A stretch of 64,000 nucleotides of DNA from Gammaproteobacteria bacterium (GCA_029881795.1 JAOULX010000003.1:62001-126000); one strand, 5' to 3'; positions 34,244-44,228 are shown, counted from the first letter of the stretch. Numbers and translations are program-made. Notes: generated by a model not told the origin, from the letters alone.

Positions 34244-34474
34244 TTAATTTAAAAGCCCTGACAAATGCTGCAAATGCTCAGCAGCTACCTGCCCACGCTC
34301 CGTTAAATAGCCGCCATCTTTCTGGCTCACCAGTCCTTTATCAAACAGCCGCGCGGTCGCCGCAATCTTGGCTTCGGTTGCATCTGAGTGCACTTTAATC
34401 CCAGTTTGCAGGTTTGCCAGATCAAAACACGACAACACTTTCATTTCTTCTAACGTTTCCTGATTAAAACTCAT
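34244..34474 (-). CDS. TIGR02647-type small protein
   Basis: This 76-residue protein matches my memory of the TIGR02647 family: FNQETLEEMKVLSCFDL, GIKVHSDATEAKIAATARLFDKG and DGGYLTERGQVAAEH. The pattern resembles a winged-helix fold, so DNA binding is possible but unproven. Its gene follows the GGDEF/EAL gene by 22 bp and precedes the small zinc-binding protein gene by 3 bp, all on the minus strand. Confidence 0.75.
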   Translation of the reverse strand: MSFNQETLEEMKVLSCFDLANLQTGIKVHSDATEAKIAATARLFDKGLVSQKDGGYLTERGQVAAEHLQHLSGLLN

Positions 34475-34496
34475 ACTACCCCCAGTCTTAACTTGT

Positions 34497-36551
34497 TTAA
34501 TTAACTAACCGTTTATCTTCAAAACTCCAGTTCTCAATGTCGTCAACATCAAGCGGCTTACTAAACAGATAGCCCTGAATGATCTTGCCCTGTAATTGCT
34601 TGACTATCGCCAGCTCTTTTGGGGTTTCTACGCCCTCAAAGACATTTTCTATGCCCAGGCTCTGACTCATGGTAACAATAGCACGTACGATATCTTGTAG
34701 GGTCTTGTTCTTGTCGATGCCGGCAACCAGTGAGCGGTCAATTTTAATTACATCTATCGGCAGCTTCGCCAGGTAACTGAACGAGGTATAACCGGTACCA
34801 AAATCATCCAGTGCAATCGTACAGCCCAGCCTGTTTATTTCGGTCAGAAATTTTTCTGTCTTTCTGAAATCATTAATTAACAGCGATTCTGTTACCTCAA
34901 ATTCAATTTGTTTAGGGTTTATCCCACTATCATCGATATGCTGGCGAATTTTTTCACTGAAGCGGCTGACCGCACACTGCAATGCCGATAAATTAATTGA
35001 AACTTTGGTCTGCTTTGCCTTGCCGGACTTGATAAATTTAAAGACGTCCGAAATAACCCATTCACCTACCGGATAAATCATCCCGGTTTCTTCCAACACC
35101 GGAATAAATTTGGCAGGGGACACCATACCCAGCTCAGGACTGTTCCAGCGCAATAGTGCTTCAAAACCACTGGTTTGATTATTCTGCGCGTTAACCTGTG
35201 GCTGATAGACCATGTAAAATTCATTATTTTTTAACGCCTGACGCAGTGCATTCTCCAGCTCAAGCCGGTCACGTATCTGCTGAGACATTTCATTCGAATA
35301 AAATTCAAATTGATTACTGCCTAATGCTTTAGCACAATACATTGCCGTATCAGCCATTTTTAATAATTCCATCTCGTCAACAGAATCCAGCGGATACATT
35401 GATATGCCGATGCTGGCGCCGATATGTACATCATGTCCGGCTATCAAAAAATGCTTACTGAGTTTTTTGATTGTTTTCTCTGCAATATTAAACGCCTGCC
35501 TGACCTGCTTCAGGTTTTCAATCAGGATAACAAATTCATCGCCGCCGTTTCTGGCCACCGTATCACTTTCGCGTAACAGACTTTTTATACGCTGCGCGAC
35601 TTCTTTTATCAGCTGATCGCCAAAGTCATGCCCCAGACTGTCATTAATTGATTTAAAGCGATCGAGATCAACAAACAACAGAGCGAACAGCGAATCATTG
35701 CGTTTTGCTTTCATAGTGGCCTGACGTATCCGCTCTATCAGCAGTGAACGGTTTGGTAAACCAGTTAAAACATCGTAGTAAGCCAGATACTCAAGCTCTT
35801 GTTCTACCTCTCTTCGTCTTTCAATTTGTGCTTCCAGGTCGTCGTTTATGTCCATCAGTTCTTTGGTGCGCTCTTTAACCACATTTTCCAGCTCTAGCTG
35901 ATACTGTTCCAGTGAAAGTTGCGCACTTTTACGGTCCTTTATCTCGATATCCATTTTTTTAATATACTGGCTATTTTGCTCGATTAATAAGCGGCCCTGC
36001 TTAAAGTTTGTATTGGAACTTAGCGCCACCTTGATCATAAAAATACTAAATAACAACAGCGCCAGAGCCGCGTAGATACTGTCATTTAGCACATACATCA
36101 GCATTAATCCGGCTATCAGCGGCAACGTTAGCGCAAGATAGGCTTTCATCCAGACGGCAAGCGAACCCACTGCAGCGGTGATCAGACCGAGGTTAACAAT
36201 GGTCAGAAAAAGCCGTAGTTCATCGTTTTTTAAATCAAAATAATAAACAGTGAGATACGCCCAGTTGATGCCCAGCAACATGGTCACAATCACGTAGTAG
36301 TTGGCGTGTTTTTGAAAGTCTTGTTTCTCTGATGAAAAAAATAGTCTGGCCAGTAACAGACGCAGCCCGATGATTACCACCAGCAGCGAAAAAAACCAGA
36401 CGATGTAGTCGCTCTCGCCTTCATAAAGAAAGGCGACCAGCACTAAAATCCCGGTCGCTAAAATAGCAATATTGGCAGTGTATGCCTGATCGAACAGGAA
36501 ACGTATCTGATCTTTTATTAAAACGCTAATATGACTACTCCCTGATGCCAT
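34497..36551 (-). CDS. Membrane GGDEF-EAL protein (bifunctional c-di-GMP enzyme candidate)
   Basis: This 684-residue protein has five or six membrane helices in residues 15-190, a coiled coil (about 190-250), then GGDEF and EAL domains. The cyclase site is an intact GGDEF in VARNGGDEFVIL, with RESD eight residues before as I-site. The EAL domain (about 430-680) has intact EALLRW, VSINLSALQ, VTESLL, DDFGTGYTSFSYL, KIDRSLV and the late Glu in FEGVET. Both activities are possible, and the membrane part is the probable sensor. Unlike the protein encoded at 21961, its GGDEF domain is not degenerate. It lies 21 bp downstream of xerC, where an HAD phosphatase gene is common in other gammaproteobacteria. 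Confidence 0.88.
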   Translation of the reverse strand: MASGSSHISVLIKDQIRFLFDQAYTANIAILATGILVLVAFLYEGESDYIVWFFSLLVVIIGLRLLLARLFFSSEKQDFQKHANYYVIVTMLLGINWAYLTVYYFDLKNDELRLFLTIVNLGLITAAVGSLAVWMKAYLALTLPLIAGLMLMYVLNDSIYAALALLLFSIFMIKVALSSNTNFKQGRLLIEQNSQYIKKMDIEIKDRKSAQLSLEQYQLELENVVKERTKELMDINDDLEAQIERRREVEQELEYLAYYDVLTGLPNRSLLIERIRQATMKAKRNDSLFALLFVDLDRFKSINDSLGHDFGDQLIKEVAQRIKSLLRESDTVARNGGDEFVILIENLKQVRQAFNIAEKTIKKLSKHFLIAGHDVHIGASIGISMYPLDSVDEMELLKMADTAMYCAKALGSNQFEFYSNEMSQQIRDRLELENALRQALKNNEFYMVYQPQVNAQNNQTSGFEALLRWNSPELGMVSPAKFIPVLEETGMIYPVGEWVISDVFKFIKSGKAKQTKVSINLSALQCAVSRFSEKIRQHIDDSGINPKQIEFEVTESLLINDFRKTEKFLTEINRLGCTIALDDFGTGYTSFSYLAKLPIDVIKIDRSLVAGIDKNKTLQDIVRAIVTMSQSLGIENVFEGVETPKELAIVKQLQGKIIQGYLFSKPLDVDDIENWSFEDKRLVN

Positions 36552-36572
36552 TTTAATACCCGTTTATTCAGC

Positions 36573-37472
36573 TCATTTTTTACTTTTACGAGCCCGCGGA
36601 TGGGCATCATCATAAATTTTTGTCAGATGCTGAAAATCAAGATGGGTATATATTTGTGTGGTACTGAGATTTTCGTGGCCCAGTAACTCCTGTACCGCCC
36701 TGATATCACCGCTGGATTCTAAAATATGTGACGCGAATGAATGCCTCAATTTATGCGGGTACAAATCCGTATCCAACCCCTGTTGTATAGCCCATTTTTT
36801 TAGCCGCTGCTGAACGCTGCTGTGCTTTAAACGACTGCCTCGCTGACTGACAAACACCGCTTTTTCATCACTGTCTGCTAATATCTGGCGCTGTTTCAGC
36901 CAGTCATTGAGAGCCGCCCTGGCTTTTTTTCCAAACGGGATATGTCGCTGTTTATTACCTTTGCCAGTAACATTTAATAATTGCTGCTGCTGATCAATTT
37001 GGTCAAGCTCGAGCGATACCAGCTCACTCAGTCGTAATCCACAAGCGTACATTAATTCCATCATCGCTTTATCTCTGACGCTGAGAATATCATCATCTGG
37101 CATCAGCAGAAGCTGATCTAACTGATCAACCGTTAACAGCTCGGGAAGCTTACGGCCTGCTTTAGGCGCACGCACTCCACTGGCCGGGTTATCTGTTAAC
37201 AAATGCTGTTTGTTTAGATAATGAAACAGACTACGCAATGCCGATAACAGACGCTGTATACTGCGCCCGCCAAGTCCCTGCCGGTGCCGACCAGCAACAA
37301 ACTGTCGAATATGTCCTGCATCCAGCGTATTAAAGTCCGCTATCGACTGCTGTTGACAATAATCCAGAAAGCTCGTGATATCACGTTGATAGTTTTTTAA
37401 TGTGTGTACGGAGTATTGCTTTTCTGCTTCCAGGTATTGATAAAACCGACTGACCTGCTGCTGCAATTCCAT
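36573..37472 (-). CDS. xerC: Tyrosine recombinase XerC
   Basis: With XerD this enzyme resolves chromosome dimers at dif. The 299-residue protein has the N-terminal SAM-like core-binding domain and catalytic residues in order: Arg in ACGLRLSELV, Lys in GKGNKQRHIPF, HKLRHSFASH, the second His in LGHENLSTTQ and the nucleophile Tyr275 in IYTH. It abuts the DUF484 gene (overlap of one base), a pairing seen in many gammaproteobacteria. Confidence 0.96.
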   Translation of the reverse strand: MELQQQVSRFYQYLEAEKQYSVHTLKNYQRDITSFLDYCQQQSIADFNTLDAGHIRQFVAGRHRQGLGGRSIQRLLSALRSLFHYLNKQHLLTDNPASGVRAPKAGRKLPELLTVDQLDQLLLMPDDDILSVRDKAMMELMYACGLRLSELVSLELDQIDQQQQLLNVTGKGNKQRHIPFGKKARAALNDWLKQRQILADSDEKAVFVSQRGSRLKHSSVQQRLKKWAIQQGLDTDLYPHKLRHSFASHILESSGDIRAVQELLGHENLSTTQIYTHLDFQHLTKIYDDAHPRARKSKK

Positions 37473-38173
37473 TAGCTGTGATAGGTACCTATGGCCGCAC
37501 TCACTAATTCCCCTATCTGACTCAGAAAGTTAGTCGCCATCGCCGGATTAAAGCGTTGCGGACTCTGCCCGCCCAAACCGATAAAACCGAGCACCGCGCC
37601 AGACCTTAATGGAATCAGTGCCGCGGACTGGATATCATCATGCTGTTCAGTAAACAGACAGGCTATCTGTTGCCGACTCAGTCGACCACACAGCGGCCGG
37701 CTGTTATCAAGTGCCGGACGGATAGACTCAAAACGTACATCATCGCGATGCAGATACCATTGCGGCATTTGCTCGCACAGCGACTTATCATCGGTAACCA
37801 GATGCACGCTGGCATAATCCACCTGAAATTCATGGCGCATGGCATCAACCACTGAGCTTAACAACGATTCCAGATCATCGCTCCACAACAGGTTGACCAC
37901 TAGCTGCAAAATATTACGGCTGAGCTGTTCATTTTCTCTGGCCAGCGACACCAGCTCATAAAGCTTGCTTTCAAGTCGCTGATTTTTATCGCGCAGCACG
38001 ATCACCTGTCTTTCGATCAGTGAGACGGCATTACCGCTATCGTGATTGATATCCAGCTTACTCAGCAAATCAGCATGCCGGCTGAAAAAATCCAGGTTCT
38101 GCTGAAGGTATTCTGCAACACTCTGTTCGTCGAGTGGCGCCACGTTTTTTTTGTTATTAGATAGCTGGGTCAC
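37472..38173 (-). CDS. DUF484 (GAF-like) protein
   Basis: This 233-residue protein has an N-terminal helical segment ([22 protein letters not shown]), a coiled coil and a GAF-like C-terminal domain ending [21 protein letters not shown]484 proteins are found between dapF and xerC and have no agreed role. No catalytic residues are apparent. Four-base overlap with dapF and one-base overlap with xerC show a tight operon. Confidence 0.88.
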   Translation of the reverse strand: MTQLSNNKKNVAPLDEQSVAEYLQQNLDFFSRHADLLSKLDINHDSGNAVSLIERQVIVLRDKNQRLESKLYELVSLARENEQLSRNILQLVVNLLWSDDLESLLSSVVDAMRHEFQVDYASVHLVTDDKSLCEQMPQWYLHRDDVRFESIRPALDNSRPLCGRLSRQQIACLFTEQHDDIQSAALIPLRSGAVLGFIGLGGQSPQRFNPAMATNFLSQIGELVSAAIGTYHS

Positions 38174-38997
38174 TGCGTTATTTGCCCTTCATATACGGTT
38201 GTTGCTGCCCCGGTCATCATCACCGGTCTGTTTTCGCCCTGCCAGAGTATGCTCAGTTTGCCTCCACTTAAGCTTACCTCGACTTCTTCATCAAGCCAAC
38301 CGCGGCGGATACCATAAACCACAGCGGCACAGGCACCGGTGCCGCAGGCCAGCGTCTCGCCTGCGCCGCGCTCATAAACACGCAGCTGAATATGTCGGCG
38401 ATCTGTGATTTGCATAAAACCAACATTAACCCGGTTCGGGAATCGCGGGTGCGCTTCAAGCAAAGGCCCCAGTCGTTCAACTGGTGCCGATTCTATATTC
38501 TCGACCTTCAGCACAGCATGCGGATTGCCCATCGACACTGCACCCAGCTCTATCAGCTCTCCATTTATCTCGAGCTGATAATGCTCAGCCTGTTGCTCGG
38601 CAATAAACGGCAGAGCCTGTGGCCTGAACAGCGGCGCGCCCATGTCCACTTCAACCTGATCCTTATTAACCAGACGCAAATGAATCAGTCCGGATTTTGT
38701 CTGCACCGGTATCTCGGTCGACTGTGTCAGGCCTTTTTCAAACACAAAACGGGCAAAACACCGCGCACCATTACCGCATTGCTCAACTTCACTGCCGTCG
38801 GCATTATAAATCCGGTACAAAAACTCAGCGCTGGCGTCCTCAGGCTTTTCCACCAGTAATAATTGATCGAATCCGATACCAAAATGACGATCGGACCACT
38901 GTTTTATTTTTGCTGCGCTGAGCTTGGGACTTTGATTGATCGCATCGATCACCATAAAGTCATTTCCTAACCCGTGCATTTTTGTAAATTTAAGCAT
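38170..38997 (-). CDS. dapF: Diaminopimelate epimerase
   Basis: This enzyme converts LL- to meso-diaminopimelate for lysine and peptidoglycan. The two catalytic cysteines are Cys74 in [12 protein letters not shown] and the one in [11 protein letters not shown] near residue 217. The N-terminus [16 protein letters not shown] is diagnostic. I place the start at ATG 38997 (275 residues); the longest frame starts at TTG. It leads dapF-DUF484-xerC. lysA, its usual neighbour, is 2.5 kb away across inserted genes. Confidence 0.95.
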   Translation of the reverse strand: MLKFTKMHGLGNDFMVIDAINQSPKLSAAKIKQWSDRHFGIGFDQLLLVEKPEDASAEFLYRIYNADGSEVEQCGNGARCFARFVFEKGLTQSTEIPVQTKSGLIHLRLVNKDQVEVDMGAPLFRPQALPFIAEQQAEHYQLEINGELIELGAVSMGNPHAVLKVENIESAPVERLGPLLEAHPRFPNRVNVGFMQITDRRHIQLRVYERGAGETLACGTGACAAVVYGIRRGWLDEEVEVSLSGGKLSILWQGENRPVMMTGAATTVYEGQITQ

Positions 38998-39072
38998 CAT
39001 CGACAAAATATAACATATAAGATCTTGTTTTTATGACGAAATCTTTTCAGCAGCCAGCCGCTCGTCAGAGCC

Positions 39073-39669
39073 TTAATGTTTGCTCCAGATCAAGATGCGA
39101 TTATTGACTGGCATTTCGATATCTTCTTTAAGGCCGATACCTGCCTGCTCAGCAAACTTGCTTAACTCGCTAAGGTCACGAATACCACTAACAGCATCTC
39201 TTTGTTTCAACCACTGATCAAAACGGGCATTGCTGTCACTGCTAAACTGACCGTTGTGATTAAACGGCCCATAGCAGCAAAATAAGCCGCCCGGCTGCAG
39301 CCAGCGACCCATAGCCTGAAACAGCGCTTCGACATGAACGATCGACATGATATGTAGGGTGTTGGCGGTAAAGACGGCATCGACCGCGGCCAGGTCAGCC
39401 GCCTGCAGGTTCATCACATCCAGCTCGATCGGCGCTTTAATATTGCTCAAGCCAGCTTGCTGACGCCACAATTCAATGCCCGCAAGATTCTCCTGCAGAT
39501 CCGATGGCTGCCATTGCAAATGTGCCATCTGCTGACTAAAAAATACCGCATGCTGACCACTGCCACTGCCAATTTCGAGTACTTGTCGGACCGGTTTGAA
39601 CAAGCTTTGCAGTTGCTGCAATATGACCTGTTTATTCTCTTCACAGGATTCATAAAACGGTTTATTCAT
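39073..39669 (-). CDS. DUF938 SAM-dependent methyltransferase-like protein
   Basis: This 198-residue protein has a class I methyltransferase fold with motif I VLEIGSGSGQHAVFF and post-motif WQPSDLQENLAGI, the DUF938 pattern. The family has been called methylase or oxidase-associated, but its substrate is unknown. The gene starts 11 bp after the hypothetical membrane protein gene upstream, so they are likely one operon. It lies within the insertion between dapF and lysA. Confidence 0.85.
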   Translation of the reverse strand: MNKPFYESCEENKQVILQQLQSLFKPVRQVLEIGSGSGQHAVFFSQQMAHLQWQPSDLQENLAGIELWRQQAGLSNIKAPIELDVMNLQAADLAAVDAVFTANTLHIMSIVHVEALFQAMGRWLQPGGLFCCYGPFNHNGQFSSDSNARFDQWLKQRDAVSGIRDLSELSKFAEQAGIGLKEDIEMPVNNRILIWSKH

Positions 39670-39680
39670 GCTTTCTGCCG

Positions 39681-40985
39681 TCAGCGCTGATAAAGCGAGC
39701 AGAGCAATAAGCGTCTTTCAATCTCGCGTACCAGTCGGGTGTACTCCTCAGAGCCGATACTGCCGTACTCTGTTCGAAACTCAGTCTCTGTCAAACCTTC
39801 TGGTAAATAACTGATATCGCCGATTATCTCGTTTTCCGATGCAATCACGAGCAGTCGCTTTTGCATCAGGCTGGCGGTTTTTTCATGCAGCGCCATATCG
39901 GCCAGTTTGTTACCACTAATGTCCGCCATTAAATCAACAAAACTAAAGCCGCTACCACCATCCGAGTCTTTCAGCTCTTTCTGCAGACCAATTGCCTGCG
40001 ACCAGGCCGCATTGGAAAGCGCATTTATCGCACTGCTGACCAGGAAATGCTGCGCCAAGTCTTTGCGCCCTTTTAGCGTCAATGTGATTTTCTTTAAATC
40101 GTTATGTGCATCAGTGGAGATATAGCGGGTCGGGTTTCTATTCACCACATAAGCCGCCAGCGTCAGCAGGGCAATCTGGTTTTCTGCAACTGGCTGGCTA
40201 TTTTGCCGCGAACGTATTGCTGCAAAACGGAATAAAGGCGACAACAGCTTGATAACCGACTGCTCCCGATTGCCCAACTGATTTAGCAAACGATTCATCT
40301 CGCCATGGTAAGCCAGAATACGCTCACTCAACTCATCATTTATCAGTACTTCAGTGGCCATTTTTTTCAGCCCAGTCAGGTCTGACTTGTCGAGCTGGTA
40401 GTGCAATGTTAAATCTGCACTGGTCACATCAATACGTTTAATGTGATCCCATAAAGCCGTATAACTCGCATAATATTTATTTAGCTGCTGCAGCATATAT
40501 GGCGTTGCCAGATCGAGTAAGAATCGCGGTACAGAAAGACTGCCAAAACTCAGCTTTTCTAGCACCAGATATTTTCCGTACTCTATTTTAATTAACAGCG
40601 ACGCATTAAAATAACGCCCTAAAGGATTTTCTGGCAGCCGGTAGGTCATTTTTAAATACACCCGGTCTTTATCAAAAACACTGCGCGCGTTTAAAGCCGG
40701 CAGATATTTTTGACTACCATAAAGCAAGATATGATTGCTCTGTTCCATACTCAGAAACAATTTTTTATTTTTTGTACTGATCACGCTGGCCGGGTTATTG
40801 GCTTTAAGGATTTGCTGAATTTGAGCTGTCTGTTCCGCTGCCAGACTTTTTGCCGGTGCGACCAGTGCATTGTCATCGACGGCATAAATAACCGCTGTGG
40901 CCACGGCAGCTGCCACTATAAATAGTAAGATTAAAAATAAATAGATGATCCGGTTAAACTTCAACGCTATCTTCCTTAAAAACAC
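39681..40985 (-). CDS. Hypothetical membrane-anchored periplasmic protein
   Basis: This 434-residue protein has one N-terminal membrane helix (residues about 12-38, IIYLFLILLFIVAAAVATAV) and a long polar domain presumably in the periplasm. I do not recognise a family or catalytic motif. The domain has mixed beta strands (DRVYLKMTYRLPENPLGRYF, NASLLIKIEYGKY) followed by helices, ending in a basic tail LVREIERRL. It is cotranscribed with the DUF938 gene. No function is proposed. Confidence 0.75.
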   Translation of the reverse strand: MFLRKIALKFNRIIYLFLILLFIVAAAVATAVIYAVDDNALVAPAKSLAAEQTAQIQQILKANNPASVISTKNKKLFLSMEQSNHILLYGSQKYLPALNARSVFDKDRVYLKMTYRLPENPLGRYFNASLLIKIEYGKYLVLEKLSFGSLSVPRFLLDLATPYMLQQLNKYYASYTALWDHIKRIDVTSADLTLHYQLDKSDLTGLKKMATEVLINDELSERILAYHGEMNRLLNQLGNREQSVIKLLSPLFRFAAIRSRQNSQPVAENQIALLTLAAYVVNRNPTRYISTDAHNDLKKITLTLKGRKDLAQHFLVSSAINALSNAAWSQAIGLQKELKDSDGGSGFSFVDLMADISGNKLADMALHEKTASLMQKRLLVIASENEIIGDISYLPEGLTETEFRTEYGSIGSEEYTRLVREIERRLLLCSLYQR

Positions 40986-41116
40986 CGATTATAAAATATC
41001 TGGTATTATATATACTTTCAACAACTTCGCAGCACCGTCATAACAGGCAGCGACAATCCATTGATGACACTATCTTTTTTATGCCGTGCTGGCACGGTTG
41101 TTAATCTGATCCGACA

Positions 41117-41317
41117 ATGCCGCTGAAGCGCGAAAACATGCCGGATTGGGTTAACTATGTCGCCCAGGATGCTGACGGTCAATGGTGGGGCTATGAAACC
41201 GAGCCGAATCTCAGTCATATCAGTTGGTATGAAAACGAAGTCGGGCGCATTGTTAAACTCGATAAAACAAAAGCACAAAGTCACTGGCAGCAAAGCTTGC
41301 TTAAAGTCACTGACTGA
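41117..41317 (+). CDS. Small conserved-looking aromatic-rich protein
   Basis: This 66-residue frame reads as a real protein: MPDWVNYVAQDADGQWWGYE followed by TEPNLSHISWYENEVGRIVKL. It is rich in Trp/Tyr and acidic residues, has no membrane segment, and codon choice is unlike that of shadow frames. Similar DADG-x-WW proteins occur in proteobacteria, as I recall, without known function. The ATG at 41138 may be the true start, because the first has no visible ribosome site. It stands alone on the plus strand. Confidence 0.55.
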   Translation: MPLKRENMPDWVNYVAQDADGQWWGYETEPNLSHISWYENEVGRIVKLDKTKAQSHWQQSLLKVTD

Positions 41318-41460
41318 TCCGTGCAAAAAATCAGAGCACTTCATTAACATCAGCGTATGACTTTGCGATCATTAAAAGACGGATCGGCAGTCGGCTGGCT
41401 TGCTAAGTTTTAAAACAGCAGTTTTCAGCATTAACTCGCCGCTTTTATAAGCAAGCTCGA

Positions 41461-42711
41461 TTAGTTGTCCGCCAGCAAACTTTCTGAACGAAATAATTGA
41501 TCCGCCTGCTCACGTTCACGCACCACGGTAACCTGGTCTTTATCGACCATCAGTTCAACCGCACGGCCTCGGCTGTTATAGTTTGAACTCATGCTAAACC
41601 CATAAGCCCCGGCAGAACGAACCGCCAGAATATCACCCTGCTGCAAAAACAACTGACGATCTTTACCCAGAAAATCTCCAGTCTCACAGATCGGGCCCAC
41701 CAGATCATAGACTTTTGCTTCACCGGCGTTTTGCTGTGCCGGCACTATCTCCTGCCAAGCGCCATACAAAGTAGGACGCATCAGGTCATTCATCGCGGCA
41801 TCAACAATGGCAAAGTTTTTATGGTCATTATGTTTTAAATACATCACCTCGGTCAGCAAAATACCGGCATTACCTGCAATCGCCCGGCCCGGTTCAATCA
41901 GCACTTTAAGTCCGCGGTCTTTAAGCCGCGCCACTAATGCACTGGCCTGCTCAGCCGGTGTGGGTGGCTGCTCGTCTTTATACTGAATGCCCAAGCCGCC
42001 GCCCAGATCAATATGCGACAATTCGATACCACTGGCCTGTAGTTTATCAATCAGCAGCAGTACTCTGTCCAGTGCATCAATAAACGGCTTAACATCGGTC
42101 AGCTGTGAACCAATGTGGCAATCAACACCGTTAATGGTAATATTCGACATCTCTGCGGCTCGCTTATACACCCGCTCAACATCATTGATATCAATTCCAA
42201 ATTTATTATCTTTCAAGCCGGTGGAGATGTAAGGATGGGTTTTTGCATCGACATCCGGATTGACCCGAATCGAGATACTGGCTTTTTTATCCAGTTCGGC
42301 CGCAACCTCATTCAACAGCTCCAGCTCGGCTTCAGATTCGACATTAAAGCAATAGATTCCCACTTGCAGTGCCCGCTGCATTTCTGCCCGGCTTTTACCA
42401 ACCCCCGAAAAAACAACTTTAGCCGCATCACCACCTGCAGCTAAGACACGCTCTAACTCACCACCTGAAACAATATCAAAGCCCGCACCTAAACGCGCCA
42501 GCAGATTTAGTACTGCAATATTTGAGTTGGCCTTAACCGCATAACAAACCAGATGCGGCAGTTCGGCCAGCGCCTCATCAAAGGCCCGGAAGTGGCGCTC
42601 AAAGGTTGCACGTGAATAGACATAAGCCGGCGTACCATATTTTTTTGCCAGCTCATTTACATCGATGCCTTCGGCAAACAGCTTGCCATCACGGTATTCA
42701 AAAAAATCCAT
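41461..42711 (-). CDS. lysA: Diaminopimelate decarboxylase
   Basis: This PLP enzyme makes lysine from meso-diaminopimelate, the step after DapF. The PLP-binding Lys60 is in VCYAVKANSN. Other family motifs are FDIVSGGELERVLAAGG, DLGGGLGI, EPGRAI and the active-site Cys in GPICETGDFLG. I chose ATG 42711 (416 residues), since the longer start is TTG. It follows lptM by 43 bp in the order lptM-lysA. No lysine riboswitch is seen upstream. Confidence 0.96.
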   Translation of the reverse strand: MDFFEYRDGKLFAEGIDVNELAKKYGTPAYVYSRATFERHFRAFDEALAELPHLVCYAVKANSNIAVLNLLARLGAGFDIVSGGELERVLAAGGDAAKVVFSGVGKSRAEMQRALQVGIYCFNVESEAELELLNEVAAELDKKASISIRVNPDVDAKTHPYISTGLKDNKFGIDINDVERVYKRAAEMSNITINGVDCHIGSQLTDVKPFIDALDRVLLLIDKLQASGIELSHIDLGGGLGIQYKDEQPPTPAEQASALVARLKDRGLKVLIEPGRAIAGNAGILLTEVMYLKHNDHKNFAIVDAAMNDLMRPTLYGAWQEIVPAQQNAGEAKVYDLVGPICETGDFLGKDRQLFLQQGDILAVRSAGAYGFSMSSNYNSRGRAVELMVDKDQVTVVREREQADQLFRSESLLADN

Positions 42712-42754
42712 CAACTATGCCTTAATGATTTAAAGGGGGTGAACAGAAAAATGA

Positions 42755-42898
42755 CTAGTGCTGCTGACTGCTACTGTTTTGCTTTTGCTCGGGCAAATAC
42801 AGTTTACCCGCTTTACCACAGGATGATAAAGCCGCTAACAGGCACAGACTCAAGCAAAAATAGCCACTCAGGCTGACTATCCGATATTTTTTTAACAT
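42755..42898 (-). CDS. lptM: LptM (YifL)-type small lipoprotein
   Basis: This 47-residue gene is easily missed. It encodes a lipoprotein signal with lipobox LSSC (lipidated Cys27) followed by GKAGKLYLPE, matching the CGxKGPLYLP core of LptM, then a short Gln/Ser tail. LptM helps oxidative maturation of the LptD lipopolysaccharide translocon in E. coli. It sits just upstream of lysA, where the family usually lies beside dapF/lysA. The Pro normally before Leu-Tyr is Lys here (GKLYLP for GPLYLP), so identity is strong but not perfect. Confidence 0.85.
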   Translation of the reverse strand: MLKKYRIVSLSGYFCLSLCLLAALSSCGKAGKLYLPEQKQNSSSQQH

Positions 42899-43011
42899 CC
42901 CTGTATTCTACGCAATTCATCGCGATAATACAGCCCTGTGACTTGCCAACACGGCGTACTTCCACCAAAATGCAGCCTCTTTGTCAGCGACCACCTTCAA
43001 CGAGTTATATT

Positions 43012-43683
43012 ATGTCTATCCAGCAATTAGAGTTCATTGAAAAATGCACCGGCGATAACCCTACTCACAGCATTATCTGGCTGCACGGTCTGGGTGCCGA
43101 TGGCCATGATTTTGAAGCCATTGTGCCGGAACTGAATCTACCTGCTAACTCTGCCTTCCGTTTCATATTCCCACATGCACCGTTTCAGCCAATAACCGTT
43201 AATAAAAACCAGGTCATGCGTGGCTGGTACGATATCCGCAGTACCGATATTGACCGTCAGGAAGATTTTGAAGGCATTCACGATTCAACGATTGCGATCA
43301 TGAACCTGATCGAAGCAGAAATCGAGCGCGGCATCGCAGCCGAAAACATCGTCCTTGCCGGTTTCTCTCAGGGCGGTGTGATTGCCCTCAATACCGGACT
43401 TCGCTATCACAGTAAACTGGCTGGCATCATGGCTTTGTCGACTTACCTGCCATCACACGATGCCTTTCCGGAAAATGCCCATGATGAAAACCGGCAGACG
43501 CCAATCTTTATGGCACACGGCAAGCTCGATGAAGTGATCAGTTATCAGATTGCAGAGAAATCACATCAAAAATTAATCAGCATGGGTTACCCGGTACAGT
43601 GGCACGCCTATCATATTGGCCACGGCGTTGGCCCGGAAGAACTCGATGACATCAGCCAGTGGTTACAACAGGTACTGAACTAA
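43012..43683 (+). CDS. Carboxylesterase/phospholipase family alpha/beta hydrolase
   Basis: This 223-residue cytoplasmic serine hydrolase carries the nucleophile Ser119 in AGFSQGG, probable Asp173 in KLDEVI and His204 in HIGHGV, plus the oxyanion segment IIWLHGLGADG. The fold is that of bacterial carboxylesterases and eukaryotic acyl-protein thioesterases. The natural substrate is unknown. I start it at ATG 43012, since the upstream 23 residues of the open frame are unrelated to the family and 223 residues is the usual length. Confidence 0.9.
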   Translation: MSIQQLEFIEKCTGDNPTHSIIWLHGLGADGHDFEAIVPELNLPANSAFRFIFPHAPFQPITVNKNQVMRGWYDIRSTDIDRQEDFEGIHDSTIAIMNLIEAEIERGIAAENIVLAGFSQGGVIALNTGLRYHSKLAGIMALSTYLPSHDAFPENAHDENRQTPIFMAHGKLDEVISYQIAEKSHQKLISMGYPVQWHAYHIGHGVGPEELDDISQWLQQVLN

Positions 43684-43859
43684 CAGTTTGAGGTTTATCT
43701 GCTGCCCGGCAAGCCGTGGTCATATCGTGGCTTAGGTTTGGCCGCATGAGTACCCGGTTTAACCTGAGTCGCTACTAAAAAACCGTCGATAAGCTGGTTA
43801 TTGCGGTCGGTTTTGTTTTATTCTGATGACACCGCTCAACCCACCCGGGGCATAACAGC

Positions 43860-44228
43860 ATGACGAATCAAATACGCTTACAGGCCGGTCAGACACTCAA
43901 AGCCGGCACAAAAGTCGGGCCCGCCGTACCGCTACATGAAATTGTCCCGAGTCGCGATGAAAATGGCAAACCGCTGAGTGATTTCATGATGATCATTCCG
44001 AAACTCAAATACCAGTCTGACGACTATATTCAACAGACCTTAAATCAGCTGGAGAAGGTTCTTAATTACTATAAGGATAAAATCGTTTTTGTTGATCTAA
44101 ATATGAAAATGAATTTGCTATGGGTCACGATCAGACCCATACCCGGGCTGATCATTGAAATATCAGCCGCAATAAAAACCCAGGTGCCCGAAGCCTTACT
44201 GGTTGCTGACCACCAGGCAGAAGCTTAA
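43860..44228 (+). CDS. Conserved hypothetical protein
   Basis: This 122-residue soluble protein shows alternating strands and helices ([20 protein letters not shown], then [20 protein letters not shown]). No motif identifies it. Its stop overlaps the argH stop region by four bases on the opposite strand. About 175 bp separates it from the carboxylesterase gene. Confidence 0.6.
   Translation: MTNQIRLQAGQTLKAGTKVGPAVPLHEIVPSRDENGKPLSDFMMIIPKLKYQSDDYIQQTLNQLEKVLNYYKDKIVFVDLNMKMNLLWVTIRPIPGLIIEISAAIKTQVPEALLVADHQAEA

Noticed and set aside
42712-42900. Lysine riboswitch upstream of lysA
   Set aside because: The region is filled by the lptM frame and shows no conserved lysine-aptamer core.
43743-43840. 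AAACCG...CGGTTTTG stretch as a terminator after the carboxylesterase gene
   Set aside because: The arms match only partly with a large loop, and I could not define a stable stem.
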